DNA from: Takakia lepidozioides
Lineage: Eukaryota > Streptophyta > Takakiopsida > Takakiales > Takakiaceae
DNA: 60,000 nt
NCBI GenBank assembly: GCA_030704615.1
Contig: CM060734.1
Span: forward strand, 49,618,042-49,678,041
Direction: 5' to 3'
Part shown: one piece after another, positions 21,740-33,960 of the stretch
Position numbering within the stretch: position 1 is the stretch's first letter
Layout of the letters: every line of letters starts with the position of its first letter
Translations under genes and position numbers: made by a program
Notes under the pieces: model-generated
Seen by the model: the letters and a program-made list of their open reading frames with translations, nothing else
Told to the model about the DNA's origin: nothing
Database searches by the model: none

Positions 21740-22700
21740 GTAGAATGCAAAGTATGAACACCTCGGGCCTTTGGCATATTACCTGTTGGTATGGGGTCAA
21801 ACCATTGTTGAGCAGGCAAGGGTATCCATATATACCTCGACCTACAAGTTTTGTTTACCTAGACCCGGACCCTTATCAAAGGTATGTTGTATGTTTCCCT
21901 CGTCCCGGACTCGGATGAAGGGTAAAACAATGACATTTACCCGACCCCTTAGGGCGGATATGTATTTTTTTGGCAGGTAAATGGAATCCGGAGAATAGGC
22001 TTGCTGGGCTTGCTGATCTTCATTATGTTGTGCCTCCAGCCAGCCAAACCCTGGCAATCAGACGGCCCTCACAAGTGCAAGTGGCCAGATCGTGGAGGTT
22101 TCTGGTGCGATGGGGTCCATTGGTTTTAGGGCACAAGGGAACTCACTTCCCAGGCGAAAAGGGCTGGTTCCCATGGTGCTTTTTGGCACCACCCGGCCCC
22201 GCGGCGGGAATGGACACTTTCTGGCTTTTTTTTTTTTCAGGCCCCTGTTTTTTACAAAGGGGTGTTGCAGCCCCCTTTTTTTTTGTGCTTTTAGGCTGAA
22301 TATTGTCTAAAAAGGTAGGGCTGGTACCTACATTTTGTTTTTACATTCTTGGGATTGAAACTTGTTTTTTAAGCATTGATTTAGTATGCTAAACGTATAA
22401 TTTTTTTTTCTTGTTATTAAAATCTGATTGGTTTATATTAGTTATGTTGCCAATCCTTAGAGAAATTACCATTTATCTGACCCTTATCCTACCTAAACCT
22501 GTATTTATCCTTCAGGTATATCCAGATTATCCGGACCCGTTAAATAACCTTACCCTCAGGTTATATTTTGATATTACCTGGTTATCCCCTGACCCGGTGT
22601 GTTCTACAAATGTGCATTCCCCGAAACCGATCCTTACTTTCCATTGAAAAATAATAATACCTTGACCCGCCAGATAAATCTTTTCTCAAAATTCAGGTTA
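21740..22700. other. Insertion-like sequence in a Sec1 intron
   Basis: This GC-richer stretch differs from the AT-rich intron around it. It contains repeated 'acccgacccgg'-like blocks (for example near 21865, 21938, 22530 and 22590) and T runs at about 22227 and 22275. No coding domain was recognised. It is probably an unclassified repeat. Confidence 0.4.
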
Positions 22701-24199
22701 CCATTACCCTAAAGGAAAATAAAACCAAAACCCACTCAACACTGGTTCATCCACCAACAAAGAAACATATGATAGCAAACAAGGGAAAAAGATAAAGAAA
22801 GATCTCATGTCATCAATATAAATATTTTAAGAAATTGTATAAAATCTTCTTGAAGTTGGAGTACCTCTGACCTCATATGAATATTTGTTGCTGTCAAGAT
22901 CTAATAAATCATGACACATTGCATCATAGGTCCACTCATGTATAAATGGTGCCACCTACGCCTAGTTCAAAATATTTATTTGAGAATATTCATAAATAAC
23001 TCAATATTGAACTGGTATATGTATAGCATCATGATATGAAAATTTATATCTTAAGAAACTAATGATAAATATCTCAACGAAATACATTAGCAAATCAGAA
23101 TAAATTTATATTATTAGCTTAATCTTAATTTTAGTTCAATAAATACTTATTATAATATTTTCCAAAGATTTTATTTTTATTATGGAGTAATACAAGTATA
23201 AATAAATTGAAACCAATTATAAATAGAATGCAGATGAAATACCAGATCAATGGTGCGATCAACAATGACAAGCTCACATGTCTCCGTTGGTGGAAAATTG
23301 AACAAAGAAGATTTGTATTTCATAGGTCGTTCCCAAAGTGCAGTTGCCACCTTTTGTGAAACTACATTAGAAGTTGTGGAGCTATCTTCAAAGGTAGGTT
23401 TGGCTACACGATATCGTACAAATGGAAACTCCTACATACATACCCACACACTAATTTGTGAAACTATTTTTTCTGTTTAAGATGTATTTGAATGTCATTA
23501 ATTAGTATTATATATCATATAAAACATTACATATATCACAAATTCTTATGAACATAGTGTCAAACATTTATCAATATCTGGTACAATATGCTGTGAAAAT
23601 TGGTGCAATAAGGTGTGATTAGAAATTACAGAAAAAAACAAAAAAAAACAATGATACCTTCATAGATGCAAACACTGTAGAAAGTCGGGATGCAATAATA
23701 TCAATGCAAACATTAAAATCGTGAGTACCGGTAGCATGCTCTCCAAATAATTGCTCCAATGCTTTCTCATTATCAGTAATAAATCCCTATATATATCAGT
23801 AAATAATTTAATTATTAAAATAATTATATATAAAATTTGTGATCACATTCTCATGATTATATGCTTCACAAATATACTTTTGAACATTTATCTTCTGTAG
23901 AAAAGAAATCATATAATCTTTACATACATACAGAAATATTCAGTATTTTGTGTGTTAGAACTAATTTTAAGAAACTACAAAACCATATATATTATACAGT
24001 GTTTTAAGATCATTATCTTGTAATTTTTAAGATAATTGAGTTATAAGAAGTAATACCTGGGTATCAATTGTCAAATATTCTAAATTCATCTGCATAAATT
24101 TCACACAACATCATATCCAATAAGTGGAAGTCTTTAAAATATTCTAAGCATCTAAAAATTTGACACTAAAAACAATTTGACGGAAGAATATTAATGATC

Positions 24200-26170
24200 A
24201 AATATGTATCCATGAATGCAGTAGGATCTAAGATGCTAGGGCCTATGGCTCCATGTTTTGTGGTAAGTAAGAGTGTGAGAACTTAGTTTTTTTTCCTTTC
24301 CGTTGGTGGCGTAGGATTCATTGTCTCTCTCATGTTTTGTAAATTAGTTAATCTCTTTTATCATTAGCTTCTCCTATTTGTGTTTTCAAATCCATAGCTT
24401 GTCCTTTGTAGATTGTTTCTCAGGTACTCATATTTGTTCAGCCAGACTCAAGTTCAAGTTAGATTCTAGCGATCGGGGCTTTGCCAATGGTCAATTTGGC
24501 AGAGCGATGAGCACCAATGTTTTAATCTAGCTTTTAACTTAGTGTTTTAAGGTTGATATCACCAAGGTGGCCCAAGTTTCCAATAGGGTATGAAAATCAT
24601 CTTGCCTCACCCAACGCATTCCCCAGAATTCTTTCAATTGGGTAGTGAGGCCAAGGTTGCACAAAATGACTCTCTAGCTGGGACTAAACACGTCGGCATC
24701 ACGTCGTAAGTCACGTCATGACTCCACATCCTAGCGTCATTTTGCGTCATTTTTCTTCAAATATTTTGGAATATTCACGTCAAGTCACGTCATTTTGTGC
24801 AACCTAGCCCGAGGCAGAATATAATACCCAAAAAAAGACTGGCCCATATATACATAAATAATAATATTGGACCTACGAGGTGATTAATGAGGAGATGCAA
24901 AACCGAATCAAACTTAAAAATAAATAAGGTTTCCAAAGTTTTGGCAGATATTATTTCTGAAGATAAAAAATAGGATGAAGAATTGAACTGCTAATGGGAT
25001 CGAACGGCAAAGGATGTACAAATGGCTCATAATTTGTGAGGCCATGTGTGGAGGAGAGCTGAGATGTAGGATATGTGGAGCCCTCCTTCTAGAAGGCTCT
25101 ACCACCGCTTGACTGGGCTGGGCGGAGGCTGGGCCCATCGCCATGAGAGAGTATATAAAAGAGGGTGCTTGGGGTTGTGCTTTGCAGGCTTCTCCCACCT
25201 CAACCATACTTTTGTGGGCTCGGTAATTAGGGTCCCATTTTCAAAATGTAAAGTGGAACTTGGACCATCTTTAAATGAATACAAACCTCAATAATAGCCT
25301 CAATATCTGGGAATCACGATTAGCATGGCTCCATGACAGTTTGGCTACCAAGTGCCTTCGTTTTTGTTTTTTCAACTTTCAACTTATATCTCATGCAAAT
25401 TCACACAAATTGTTTGCGGCTATCTTCATCACTCTTTTTATTTATCAGTGAGGTTATATGGGCTCAATGGAAGTTTTATTACTGGGGGAATTAGCAGGTC
25501 TCATAGATGCTTAGCCGACACAACAATACCAAATTGAGTTCTTAGGGTTCTCATAGGATATCGCATTGGTCTTCATAAAAGTGGAGGACATTTTGTCCAC
25601 CTCTTTTAATTGCTTCACATTTATTACCAGCCTCATCATTCATTTGGATCATTGTTTGATGTTTCTCTTAGGCGTGCTGTGTTAGAGTATATGTATGGTG
25701 TTTTGCCAGAACCTGTCTGTGTATTGGAAAAGAACTTGGTAAGGGAAAACAGATAAGATTTGACACAAATGCACTGCACTTCAGCAAGCTTCTGCTAAAA
25801 CATCTCACTTAGACCCTCTCTTTGCTTGCTCATTAAGTCTTCTCTTCCTCTTGCCCTCTCCCTATCTTGTCTTTCGGGCGTTTTTTTTTAAATTCTTTTA
25901 ATGCTTCATTTTTTGTTCTCTATTCTTTAAAAGGTAGAGAGTATCCATGTTTTCAGTTTTAGGTTTAGATTGTTAAGTTGCAAGAGCTCGCAACTTGTTG
26001 TGTTTCATAGTAAAGGTGTTGTCAGTCATTAATCGTGATTCCGATGGTTGTTACGGGTTAATCAACTCGATATAAAAGTCTATTATAGCTCTTTATCCTG
26101 GTTTTTTTCCCAATACTATTTTTAATTTTGAATTGGATTTCTTAAAAATAAAGATAAATCAAATATTTAG
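24200..26170. other. Unclassified insertion in the largest Sec1 intron
   Basis: The 2.15-kb intron between exons 26336-26240 and 24089-24057 holds a stretch with a different composition. A TATA-like gtatataaaagaggg at about 25151-25165 suggests a promoter such as an LTR's. I found no terminal repeats or coding domain to name it. Confidence 0.35.
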
Positions 26171-28309
26171 GTTTTAAATTATTTTTATTTTTATATCAAA
26201 GACATCTAGCCTACATATAGTGTACATATAAAGCATTACCTCTTTAAGAGTTGCAATTCGAGGCAAAATGCTTGCATTGTTCTTTATAGTTTGCAACAAC
26301 TCTTGATCAATAGGCGAACTAAAGAATATATATGCTCTGCCACCAACATTAGAATCTGGTGAGTAGATACTAGACATATTATTTATATTATTATTTTAGT
26401 TTGATAGAAATATTTGAATTCTAATTTTTTACCCAGTATTAAATAATTATAATATGTCTGTCATCAACAACGTCCATGATAACCAGGGCCGGCGAGTCAA
26501 AAAATAAAATAAAATAAATAAATATAGTTTTTTTTTCTTTCTGATAAATGGACAGCTGGGTAGCTAGCTAGGTAGAGAGGGGCATAGTAGGGAAAAATAA
26601 AACATGAATGTTTGAGTAAAGGCATCCAGGCTCATGCAAAAACTAACAAAAGAGGAAACTCCACTTGCATCAACAGTCAGAAAACTGCCCATGTTTTCTC
26701 CAGGAATTCTAAACATCCCATCACTAACATAAAGCCAAACTTACTTTTTGTACACAGATGCTTTGCCTGACATATCTCCAATTAATACTCTTACACTGCA
26801 CAAGCATTTCCATAAATAAAGATTATCTTTATAATATATTTTAATTTATAACTCCATAGATTTATTAAATACTAAAATTAACAAAACAGCTAGATTTAAT
26901 CAAAATATTAAACATCGACATGGGTAAATCATATTTGTCTTAATTTATATACTACATGTACTTCTCCATTATACACTAACCTGTCCTAGGATGGTTGAAT
27001 AAAATAGATAGCTTCAAGAGCGGGTAATGGTTCTCTACTTTTCATCAAATTTTCAACCACTGTATTAAAGAAGACCCACAACACGAAACGTGTCATTTCT
27101 ACGTTCTAAATCAGCTTTATGTTGCTATTAATGTAAAATTGCACTATAAAATTGATCCACCACTTCATCCATGAAGAAAACAAATAATCAACAAAGGAAA
27201 ATTTATAGGAATATAAACTAATATGTCAAGGACTTTATTTTAAAATATTTATTTATAGAATGCAGAGATATGATGATAATATTTCTTTACCATACATGTG
27301 CATAAAAGGTGAAGACAAGATAAAAGGTGAACACTAAAAACTATTTACAAGAGATGCCTTTGTCGGTGAAATCTGTCATCTTGCATGAGCATGACATTAT
27401 CTTTAGTGTCATCTCATCCATTATAAGCACCTGATTAATGATCACCAAGCACTCTAGTTTTTATACATGTAAACAAGAAAACCTATTTGAATACTCTATC
27501 TATCTGAGATAAGGAAATTCGATTTACATGAAATTGTAAAAGTAATATCTAATTTGGGCAGTCAAATCTAGTTAGTTCAAGATCATGTATGAAATTTCAT
27601 GAGTTCACAAAAATACGCCCTAACATACTAATTCCATGCAGCATTTGAAGATTGACTTGAAACATTCTAATTTGTATGCTAGTAAATTCATAACATGTTT
27701 TTTGTTTTTTTTAAACATGTTTGTTTGGAATCAGGATATATAAAAAGACATTCAACAACCTTCCATTGTGGTGAGTTGGTGCCATTATATTTACTATTCA
27801 ACATCTCGTGAAGAAGTCCTGCATACATGCGTCCAGTAGCTGTGATAAAATTACATCATATACACCTTAATATACTTGATTATGTCTCCCGTGTAGCGTT
27901 CATGTTTAGATAATTAAAAAATATTTTAAATAAATATTCGATATTGAAATTTGTGCCGTTTCTGTGCTAATATGGCAAAGTTAAATTCCCACCTTTGTAG
28001 CTATTTACTCGATGTATTTTGTTTATTAACGATGTACAATCACTTAGCTTTGTGATATGATGTTTAATTGAATCGATTGCAATGAAAGTTTTCTATATTA
28101 ATAATGTGAATATAAATTAACAGCATAAACCATCTGTGCATTTTTTTTTTCTGAACTCCCTGGCATATAAATTAGCAGTAATTGATCACTGATATTTTGA
28201 AGAAGGGCGGAGTCTTGCCACTTTATAAAGTGGCTTAGATATATAAAAGTATGTATTATAAATATATCAAGTACAAATAGTTAAAATTTCAAAATAAAAA
28301 CTATCTTAC

Positions 28310-28379
28310 TATCTCGTGTTTCCTGTCGAAATGAGTGAAAAGCGTGAAAACCTCCATGTGAAGAACCATCACTAGCCAT
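28310..28379 (-). other. Start exon of the Sec1-family gene
   Basis: The ATG at 28379 opens MASDGSSHGGFHAFHSFRQE, which parallels the serine- and glycine-rich start and the FRQ motif of KEULE-type proteins. The exon ends at a strong donor (A followed by GTAAGATAG), leaving one base that joins the next exon in phase. This fixes the start codon. Confidence 0.8.
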
Positions 28380-28708
28380 GAATAGTACATATGCTAAGTT
28401 TTTCTTTTTGTTCTCAATATCTCTTTGCAAATCATAAGAACATACTTATAAGTCACAAGTCACAACATGTCACTGAACACCTGCACAGCAAAAGTTGCCT
28501 ACAACCATATATGTAACAGTACGCAAGTGTGAGACACTACAATGTAGAATTTTAATAAATTATGTACAATGTCTCTTTAAACCAAATTATATCATTTGAA
28601 AGGGCGTTAATAGGTATAATATTCTCAGAGCAAATGAAGTGAGGACATGCAACTTTTGCAAGGACAATTGAAAAATCATCCGGATGCTCCATCACGGTTA
28701 CCGTGTTC

Positions 28709-28815
28709 AGGCCTTATGGCATGCCTTCCGGCCCAAAAGGGTTTTAATTTTTTTTTTCCCTTCAATAATTTGAATAAAGTTTTAACGGGCTTCCTCCCCT
28801 CCCTCAAAAAAAAAC
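28709..28815. repeat. Short interspersed repeat, copy 1
   Basis: ggcatgccttccggc, aagggttttaattttttttt, then cccttcaataatttgaataaag is shared with 30200-30300. It ends near an A-rich run (28806-28826), which would suit a SINE-like tail, but no promoter boxes were recognised. Confidence 0.5.
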
Positions 28816-28829
28816 AAAAAAACATTTAA

Positions 28830-30060
28830 AGGTAAACTTTGGAGCAGCGTTTTTTTTTTCATTTAAGAAGTTGAGCCACGTTGGCTCCTGGCTGGCCTAT
28901 GAGGAAGATCAATTGGCGACTCTGTGGCATGTGATCTCGAACCGGTGGCTACTGTCAAGAATGTTTGATGAGTTTTATGTGAACTCAACTCATGTAGTGT
29001 TCGGTTTGTGGGAGCGACAAGGGAGGTAATTTTTTCTAAGTAACAACGACACTGCATCTTGCAAAGCCTAGCACAACTCTGTCACATGGATACAATCCAT
29101 TGACAAATATGACTAATCTTGTGCAAGATCAGCAACTCTGCTCAAAGCCTCATGTGCCAATGCAAGAGACGGTGCAAGTCTGCTCAAATGGAGGTGCATG
29201 ACACGGATACTAGGCATGTAAGCGAAAGCGGGAAGAGTTTGAACCCAAGGCTTTGCTCCTTGTGCTGGCAAGGTGGTAGGGTTTCTAGAAATTGATAGGC
29301 AAGATCATCTGGATCTAACGAACCCAAATGGCATGTGCTCTCTCTGTGTGACAGTTGTACAGGCGGCGTCCTGATTGCAGCGACATGATGGTATTAGGGA
29401 GGGCAACAGTGCCATATTTTAACCCATAATTCCTTTGTAAATTTCGTGAGGCCAATTTCTGGATCGAAAAGTGGCGAAATTTCGCGCATAAAAAAAAACG
29501 CTGCTTTGGAGATGACCTAATCTTTCCAAAAGTGAGCTATTAGAATAGATACAATTTTTTTATGGAGAAGATGAAATAAATGAAAATGATACATAGCTGA
29601 TGGAAATTTATTAATAAGTAACATAAGAAATGTAACATAATATAATTTTAAAATTGAATAACCTAGATTATAAAAAGATACATTTCAATAAAATACAAAT
29701 TGTACTATGATTGGGGAGAGTCGCTTAACACCAATTTTTAAAGGAAAAAGAAAATCCTTAATTAACACATGGGTGATATTGAATGCCCCCGTCCCCTTTT
29801 CTTTCAAAACAAAAAGAAAAAAAGAAAAGAAAAAAGAAAAACATGGCATACCAAACAAAATCCTATACCGGGTATGATGTGTAAAAATAACTAAATGCAT
29901 ATTGGTATCCCATATGTATATTGCTATAGTGCTAAGGCACCTAGATATAATGATATTATCATTACTACTAATATATTAATATTAGTCCTCTTGAATTCAG
30001 GCTTGCCAGAAAGGAATATATATCAAGGCAGTTAGCTTGTAGGCGGTGAAGACAGGTAGC
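28830..30060. other. No gene recognised; repeat-derived sequence
   Basis: A GC-richer block from about 28863 to 29490 is bounded by similar runs (agcgtttttttttc near 28850 and aaaaaaaaacgctgc near 29488, inverted to each other), which suggests a mobile element of about 660 bp with 'GCAGCG'-type inverted ends. It encodes no recognisable protein. The rest is AT-rich. Confidence 0.45.
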
Positions 30061-30065
30061 TTGTA

Positions 30066-30089
30066 GGGGGGGGGGGGGGGGGGGGGGGG
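30066..30089. repeat. Poly-G tract of 24
   Basis: An unbroken run of 24 G on the plus strand. Confidence 0.95.
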
Positions 30090-30149
30090 TGGTATTTGTC
30101 GAAGTGATCCCACTTCCACGGTATTCTTGGTTATCATGGGGGTTTTCTC

Positions 30150-30330
30150 CCACCCTTACCTGGGATAGGTATTTCTCGCGACATTCTACTGATATCCGGC
30201 ATCACCCATGCGGCATGCCTTCCGGCAGCCTTCAGGCACAAGGGTTTTTATTTTTTCCCTTCAATAACTTCAATAAAGCTTTCAGGGCCACAGTACCTGT
30301 TTCCTATATATATATATATATGTTTCAAGG
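30150..30330. repeat. Short interspersed repeat, copy 2
   Basis: It shares ggcatgccttccggc and the block aagggtttttattttttccc followed by ttcaataacttcaataaagc with 28709-28815, in the same direction. It is followed by a short TA run at 30307-30321. Confidence 0.5.
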
Positions 30331-31063
30331 AGATGGTAATTATCATAATCAGGGCCTCCGTCCCCTGTTTTTAAGAAACGATTTATCATAATTACATAAT
30401 AATTTTGTTCAGAGATGGAAACATACAAATGTTCCATTTGGAGTATAATAAGGAGCTAAGAAGTGTAATAAAATATGTCAAACTTTCAGAGATAAAGATG
30501 TAGAACATTACTGTAATACACAATAAAAACAGTCGGCTGCTGTTTTTCTCAAAAATTGCAAGCTTTCTGTAATAGGTAACCATGCATTGTACATGAGATA
30601 TTGTGCACAAAAGAAATTGACAGATAAGTCACATACTTTGTGCCAAGGGAAACATGTAAAAAAAGCAGGCCTGAGAAAGAGTTGGTGGTGGTATCCACAT
30701 GTGGATGTGGGTTGCTAGCTTGACCAGGTAGAATATTATTATGACAAGATTTGAAGGGGTGACAAAACATGTAGATATGAAAGGACTCAGTGACATCAAA
30801 AGGTAGGGTATGTTAGATCAAACTCTTTTGCAGGTTTAGAAAAGTTAGATCTCAAGGAACTGCAACAAGTTTAGCCGCATATTTAGTAAAGAGACTTCAC
30901 CACTCATGTGCCTAACTGAACAGGGTTGAACTGACAGGTGTGATACATTCCCACTTGGCCATTCGGCTGTACAAAACATAAGAGTATAAATTTACAGAGT
31001 GAATCTAGCTAGCTACCTACCTCACTACACCAGTGCCACTTCCTTGAGGGAAATATTTTCCTA
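30331..31063. other. Intergenic, no gene recognised
   Basis: No convincing frame on either strand. The part near 31063 is likely 3' flank of the minus-strand kelch gene. Confidence 0.45.
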
Positions 31064-31896
31064 TCAATGTAGTTGAGAAGTAACCCTTGAGAAGAGTCTG
31101 TTCATGAAGATAACCTCCTGACGTGGCTCATAAATAGCCACAATGACATGGTTGGAGAGTGGATTTAGAGCTACCAGATGAGATTGACTTTCTTGGACAT
31201 CAGCTACAGGTCTTGTCAAATAGTTACAGTCAGATCCCAATAATTTGGCAAGACCTGTAGCTGAAGTCCCCAGAAACTCCACATCATTTGGTAGCTGCAC
31301 ACTAATCCACCGCACACTCTGGCTCACTTGACCATCTTTCACAGGTGCTTGAACAACACTCAAAGCTGTATCCATTGTGCCCACCATGTAGAGCTTGCCA
31401 TCGCTGCCAGCCATTGCAGATACGAGACAGGGGTCCCATCCCAAAAGAGTCCCACAGCTCTGGCCCCTCACTGGCTGCCACATGTCCTCCTCTGGCAAGT
31501 ACTGTTGATAGCAACCAAGTCCAACAGCACAAAGCTTTCCGTCTAGCATTGTGCTTGGCTTTCCCCACCCACTTTGCAGGCTGGGCTTGATTTGAAGCCA
31601 CAAATCAAGTTCTGGATCATACATACCAGAGTTCGTACCGGGCTGAAGGGGTGGGCTGTGACGTTGCCTCTTGCATTCGCAACATACTCCCAGCTGTCAG
31701 CCACTGGATCATAGATTTCAAGGCAAGGAAGGGTATAGAAGGTAAGGTGGCAAATGCCAGATCCACCCACCACATACAGTTTGTTATTTATCAAGCCCAC
31801 TAGGCAGCCAAACCGTGGCGTCGACATTGGTTTCGCCCTCCTCCACTTGTTCTTTTGAGAGTTATACACCCACATATCCCTGACCATGGGCGACAT
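31064..31896 (-). pseudogene. Kelch-repeat protein (F-box/kelch type), frameshifted
   Basis: The frame entering at 31896 reads RDMWVYNSQKNKWRRAKPMS then LYVVGGSG and LEIYDPVADSWEYV, typical kelch blades with paired glycines and a tryptophan. At about 31640 a one-base shift is needed to continue with MYDPELDLWLQIKP, MLDGKLCAVG, GKLYMVG and the end at 31064. Continuing in the original frame gives unrelated sequence, so the shift is real in this DNA. The family usually pairs an N-terminal F-box with kelch repeats and serves as a ubiquitin-ligase substrate receptor. No F-box was confirmed. A stop just before the ATG at 31896 and a kelch-like exon upstream (32100-32200) suggest an intron between. 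Pseudogene or a sequence error are both possible. Confidence 0.7.
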
Positions 31897-32094
31897 TTAA
31901 AGCCACCATACTCAAGAGTTCGTCAAAATAGAATTCATCTAATAAAAACCTACTAACAAATATCCGCACAAGTCCCCTGAATAAGGTTCATCCATGTGGA
32001 AGAAAGGGCCTGTCGCTAGATTGTGACTTAACTATCTTGTCACAGAACCAGTATCAGACCTAATTCAACAAAAAACACAACCACAAAACAATGA

Positions 32095-32230
32095 GGACAT
32101 CAGCTAGTGACTCAAGTGCCGGCCTGCCAAAGGGAGCTCCTCCCACCACATACAAATTTCCATGGAGAGATGGAAAGCAGGGTGGAGCAATAGGGTGGAC
32201 AAACATACGCACATGCACACTTAACAGCTT
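32095..32230 (-). pseudogene. Upstream kelch-like exon
   Basis: On the minus strand a frame reads VRMFVHPIAPPCFPSLHGNL then YVVGGAPFGRPALESLADVL. The LHGNLYVVGG core is a kelch blade. It is the right distance upstream and in the right direction to precede the blade at 31896. A stop lies upstream in frame (near 32250), so any F-box exon must be further away. Confidence 0.55.
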
Positions 32231-32975
32231 GTGTCGGACGTATTATCTTCAGTGGATTGTCCGATCACAGCTTGCAGGTAGACTTCTAAAGAGCTTGAAC
32301 TCTTCTCTTCATGTGAAAGCCCCTTCTCTGTGACCTGATTCTAAGGAAGGGTTGGTCCAAGTGGACACCTCCCAAACATGATATTGTTGCCCCCATGCTG
32401 CCCACCCCCTTTCTCTTTAGCTGGCATGTGGAAAAACCCAAAGAAGCATTCCATCACACCAACGCAGGACACCTTCTGCTCTCACAGTATGTGGCTCATT
32501 CAAGGAAGCCTGGGGTATTACGTTGCGGCTCAAGAGATAATTGCAGACATCTGTGACTGACTTTGACCAAAAACACTCAGATGGTCTCGTCAAAAGTTTG
32601 TTGCATGACTCTCATCCTTCAACTCTAAGTCTTCCAATTGCGGGTCTTCAATCCAGGTGAGTTTAAGCTTCCCCTTGAATATGTCAATTCTCCATCCTTT
32701 GCAAAATGAAAGTCTCCTGTCTCTGGACTTAGCCTGTTTGACAGGGCGATCCTGCTTCCAAGACATAGAATCGATTAACTTATATCTGATATTAGTCATA
32801 TGTTGCAACTGGCCCCACCATCTGACCTTGAATTCATCTCGTCAGGAGCTTAAGGGAGGGATGCCAAACTCACCCTAACAGCCACGTTGGCTGTTTTGGA
32901 GCATGCTGACATGCACTCCTTAAGCACCGCCATTTGAAAGTGTTCTAGAGACTTAGCCTGGTTGTAGTTATGTAC

Positions 32976-33960
32976 TCATAAGACGTTGTTTGCAGTAGCC
33001 TTGTGCCCATTGACCCCGCGCCCAGTTTGAGCGGAACACAAAGGGACGGAACCTACCTTTGTCAGGGGCTGACGCTGGTAGTAAGACTTACCTTGGAATA
33101 GATAACTGATCTGGGTTTTCCAGATATCCTCTAGAAATCCCTTTACACAAGCATCAACCTGCTGTGTGTGGTTTGCCCAATAATTAGGCCCCAAAAGGGC
33201 CTGGGCTTTTGGCTCAGCCTCGAGACTTTCAAAGTTGGTAAAACAGAGGATAGGCAAAATTCCCTTGATAGATTTGAAGAGAGCGTCTCTCTGGTGAGAG
33301 AACCCCGGACAATGAATCAGAAGTGGAATATTGTCTTCAGGTTGCCCACACAACGGGTAATTGTACTCTACCTTTCCTCTCTGCTTCTGTTAGCTGTTCA
33401 AAGGTAGGCTTCCCGCGTGTGCAGCTTCACTCGCCACTGCCCAATATCACACTCGAGTTTACAAAGGAGATACCATTAACTGTGAGACCTATGGCAAAAT
33501 ATATACTAAGTTTGTCGCCACTTGTACCCCAGGGAGGCATCTGGGTAAGAGCAAAGCATAAATAGAGTAGAAGTTTTCGGGACAAAACAAAGCTCGGAAG
33601 GTTAGATAGCTTACAGTCTGTTCCAGTGCTTTCAAGTTCAGAAGCTGCTCAGCTGGTTTGAAACGTCGCCCAAAGTAGATGTGACGAATCCAGATGATAC
33701 ACATTCCAGTGTCTCGAAAATTCCAATACAACTAACAGAAGCGCCTCTCGAGACCGAACCCAAGTTGAATATGAGAACCGAATATAAAAATGGAACGTTC
33801 TTAAGAAGTAATTCTCTCTCGCACTTGTGTTGCACTCTGACCGCTTTTCTTGTGGGAGCGGGTAACCTGTCCATATCCAACACAATACTGTCCTCCTTTC
33901 TCTCCTTCTTTCTCTGCCTGATCATTATCTTGCGGGCCTGGCACGGAACCATCTCCAAAG
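32976..33960 (-). pseudogene. LINE reverse transcriptase C-terminal remnant
   Basis: At the 3' end PLCGQPEDNIPLLIHCPGFS (about 33360-33300) matches the zinc-binding C-terminal region of plant LINE polyproteins, CxLCG...HLLxHCP, with the first cysteine changed. Upstream on the same strand, in shifted frames, are GKPTFEQLTEAERKG, FKPAEQLLNLKALEQTVSYL, ALLLPRCLPGVQ and LDSSHLLWATF. These read together as one decayed coding region with at least three frameshifts. It lies upstream of the kelch gene and is unrelated to it. Confidence 0.6.

Larger units (their letters stand above)
16370..28379 (-). pseudogene. Sec1/KEULE-family SM protein gene, about 21 exons, probably degenerating
   Basis: The product would bind syntaxin-type SNAREs at vesicle fusion, as plant KEULE/SEC1A do in secretion and cytokinesis. 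Exons placed by hand with GT/AG ends, 5' to 3': 28379-28310, 27839-27760, 27430-27349, 27059-26981, 26795-26745, 26336-26240, 24089-24057, 23786-23658, 23431-23243, 22955-22872, 21579-21487, 20971-20895, 20103-about 20003, 19855-19730, 19253-19158, 18586-18473, 18048-17971, 17303-17095, 16923-16824, 16553-16516, 16405-16370 (stop). Signature segments: [89 protein letters not shown]. Phases fit except that exon 4 has an in-frame TAG at about 26988, exon 13 has no in-frame donor, and the short exon before 16553 was not found. Family identity is firm; loss of function is inference. Confidence 0.85.

Noticed and set aside
23250-23480. Plus-strand 76-codon frame
   Set aside because: It is opposite the Sec1 exon 23431-23243, which explains the open frame.
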